Assembly: GCA_943787175.1 (NCBI GenBank)
Contig: CALSLK010000028.1
Location: 1 to 64,000, forward strand
Origin: an uncultured Alphaproteobacteria bacterium
Lineage (GTDB): Bacteria; Pseudomonadota; Alphaproteobacteria; SP197
Reading direction: 5' to 3'
DNA length: 64,000 bases
Shown: positions 62,601-64,000 of the stretch, in pieces
Numbering within the stretch: position 1 is the stretch's first letter
Layout of the letters: each line of letters opens with the position of its first letter
The notes under the pieces: generated by a model
Database searches by the model: none
Seen by the model: only the letters and a program-made list of their open reading frames with translations
Told to the model about the DNA's origin: nothing
Program-made: the position numbers and the translations under genes

Positions 62601-63974
62601 ATGACGCAAGCAAGACCTTCGCTTGAGCACCTTGCCGAGTGGGCAAGCTCGGTTTCCGGCAATGACTTGAGAAAAGGCCACGCGCGCGCGGGCGATGCCA
62701 TCCTCGACACGCTGGCCTGCATGGTTTCCGGCCAGGACTCCGATTCAACCGCCATGGCGCTTGCAGCCGTGGGCCGTTGGGGCGAGGGCGCTGCTACCGT
62801 TGTCGGGCACGGCCGCCAGCTTCCCGCGCCGTTCGCTGCTCTGGTCAATGCCGCTTCGGGCCATTGCCAGGACTGGGACGATCACGAACTTCCCGGACAG
62901 ACCCATCCCAGCGTCGTGCTGGTGCCCGCCGTGCTGGCGATGGGAGAAGAACGCGGGTCGAGCGGCGCTGCCGTGCTGGATGCCTATATCGTCGGTCTGG
63001 AAGCGATCGTCCGGATCGGGGAAGCCTGTGGCATCTCGCTCTACAGCCGTGGCTGGCATGCAACCTCGACCATCGGTGCGGTTGGTGCGGCGGCTGCCTG
63101 TGCCCGCCTGCTGGGTCTCGACAGGGCGGCAACGGCTCATGCATTGGGGCTTTCCATCAGCATGGCCTCGGGCTTCATCAACCAGTTCGGCACGACGGCC
63201 AAACATCTGCACTGCGGCCTGGCGGCAAAGGCCGGCATCATGGCTGCAGGGTTTGCCGAGGCGGGTTTTGATGCTTCCCATGACGGACTTGACGGAACCT
63301 ACAGTCTGCTCACGCGCATGGCCCATGATGACGCGCCGGGATTCGGCGGGTTTGCGGGCAAGCTGGGCAACCCGCTCGCCATCATCGAGCACGGTGTCGT
63401 CGTCAAACGTTACCCAAGTTGCGGTTGTACGCAGCGCATCATGGATGGTGTGGAGGAACTGCGCACCGAATACGGCTTCACGGCAGATGACGTGGTTTCC
63501 GTCACCGGTCGCCTGCCGGCCGAATACATGGCGGTGCTGCAGTACGAACGCCCGGAGAATGCCGCGCAGGCCCGATTCTGCGTGGAATATTGTGTGGCCG
63601 CCCAGCTGGTCGATGGCGCACTGTCGCCAGTGCATTTTCTGCCCGATTCACTGCGGCGCGAAGACCTGGTGGCCATGATGCCACGCATCACCAAGGCGGA
63701 ACTTTGCCAGGCCGATGGACCGACCTATTCCGCGGTGGGGCTGGCAGACGAGATTGTCGAGATTGTCCTGAAGGACCGGCGTGCACTGCGCATTGTCGTG
63801 CGTGATCCCGTCGGGGCGCCGACACGGCCCATGAGCCCTGCGGCCTTTGAAGCCAAGGCCCGGCTCTGCTTCTCTGGCGCACTGCAGGATACCGATCAGG
63901 ATGCCGTCATCGCGCTCTGCGGTGATCTGATGCGTTGCGATCAAATCGGAGAGCTGATGCGGCTGGTGGCCTGA
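62601..63974 (+). CDS. MmgE/PrpD family protein
   Basis: A protein of 457 residues of the MmgE/PrpD fold. RAGDAILDTLACMVSGQDSD, NAASGHCQDWDDHELPGQTH (the DxDD-like active loop), SRGWHATSTIGAVGAAAACA, FGTTAKHLHCGLAAKAGIMA and VKRYPSCGCTQRIMDGVEEL are all typical. PrpD dehydrates 2-methylcitrate, but many family members act on other substrates (aconitate decarboxylase, iminodisuccinate epimerase), and no prp genes are nearby. The start follows GGGATGATCCGCG. The window ends 26 nt after its stop. Confidence 0.87.
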   Translation: MTQARPSLEHLAEWASSVSGNDLRKGHARAGDAILDTLACMVSGQDSDSTAMALAAVGRWGEGAATVVGHGRQLPAPFAALVNAASGHCQDWDDHELPGQTHPSVVLVPAVLAMGEERGSSGAAVLDAYIVGLEAIVRIGEACGISLYSRGWHATSTIGAVGAAAACARLLGLDRAATAHALGLSISMASGFINQFGTTAKHLHCGLAAKAGIMAAGFAEAGFDASHDGLDGTYSLLTRMAHDDAPGFGGFAGKLGNPLAIIEHGVVVKRYPSCGCTQRIMDGVEELRTEYGFTADDVVSVTGRLPAEYMAVLQYERPENAAQARFCVEYCVAAQLVDGALSPVHFLPDSLRREDLVAMMPRITKAELCQADGPTYSAVGLADEIVEIVLKDRRALRIVVRDPVGAPTRPMSPAAFEAKARLCFSGALQDTDQDAVIALCGDLMRCDQIGELMRLVA

Positions 63975-64000
63975 CCAACGGCAAAAGCCGCCGCTCTTCA

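Noticed and set aside
1-64000. CRISPR arrays, phage genes, rRNA and tRNA genes
   Set aside because: No regularly spaced direct repeats, no phage structural or integrase-like proteins, and no rRNA or cloverleaf-like sequence was seen on reading both strands.

Overview
The window reads as one chromosomal stretch of a high-G+C alphaproteobacterium. Codon use is strongly G/C-biased at third positions, the bL36 is of the alphaproteobacterial long form, and the gene content (non-pyrrolysine MttB, choline sulfatase, SoeABC, GlcDEF, proton-translocating PntAA/AB/B, two GcvA-like LysR regulators) fits a marine or host-associated Rhodospirillales-like heterotroph. The species cannot be named from this sequence. 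I found no rRNA, tRNA, CRISPR array, prophage or recognisable transposase.

Layout. 1-9 kb: osmolyte catabolism, with the end of a LysR gene, a trimethylamine/glycine-betaine methyltransferase homologue (MttB), a transglutaminase-like protein, a tandem pair of nearly identical 57-aa proteins divergent from a GcvA-like regulator, an amine-oxidising flavoprotein, choline sulfatase and choline dehydrogenase. 9-13 kb: a TPR membrane protein overlapping a PAS-PAS histidine kinase, then an MlrC-like M81 peptidase. 13-18 kb: a SoeABC-type cytoplasmic-side sulfite dehydrogenase. 18-21 kb: SDR, DadA-like oxidase and D-2-hydroxyacid dehydrogenase, then a GreA/GreB-family factor. 21-32 kb: bL36, glycolate oxidase GlcDEF, a VOC protein, an ArfA-like ribosome-rescue gene with a hairpin inside its coding region, a TPR protein, and a divergent glycerate kinase-pyruvate kinase pair opposite an N-formylglutamate amidohydrolase-YbdK pair and a DUF1244 gene. 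Glycolate to glyoxylate and glycerate to phosphoenolpyruvate/pyruvate are therefore encoded close together.

32-40 kb is a minus-strand block: acyl-CoA ligase, sigma54 response regulator, fused indolepyruvate ferredoxin oxidoreductase and SDR. 40-50 kb: M3 peptidase, AarF/ABC1 kinase, ureohydrolase-like protein, an exported phosphatidylserine-decarboxylase-like protein, a P-loop kinase, a zinc alcohol dehydrogenase, a PhyH dioxygenase and a degenerate M24 protein. 50-54.6 kb is accessory: a palindromic repeat cutting a GNAT gene, a shortened LysR divergent from an ATC-hydrolase-like gene, an MFS/GlxA pair, and a strikingly AT-rich orphan gene. 55-64 kb: MFS, exported DUF, P1 peptidase, an ArsR-SRPBCC-GST cassette, pntAA-pntAB-pntB and an MmgE/PrpD gene.

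Caution: frameshifts cluster in patches (about 21.5-22.0, 32.8-34.4, 36.2-38.1, 46.5-47.4 and 48.9-49.2 kb, plus single sites near 39.5 and 41.2 kb). Several are one extra base in a homopolymer within a well conserved gene, so I treat most as sequence errors rather than gene decay. Affected genes are given as their full reconstructed span.

Most interesting items: the ArfA-like gene with an internal hairpin, the selected tandem 57-aa small proteins, the AT-rich orphan, the ~100-bp palindromic repeats, and several enzymes with altered catalytic motifs.
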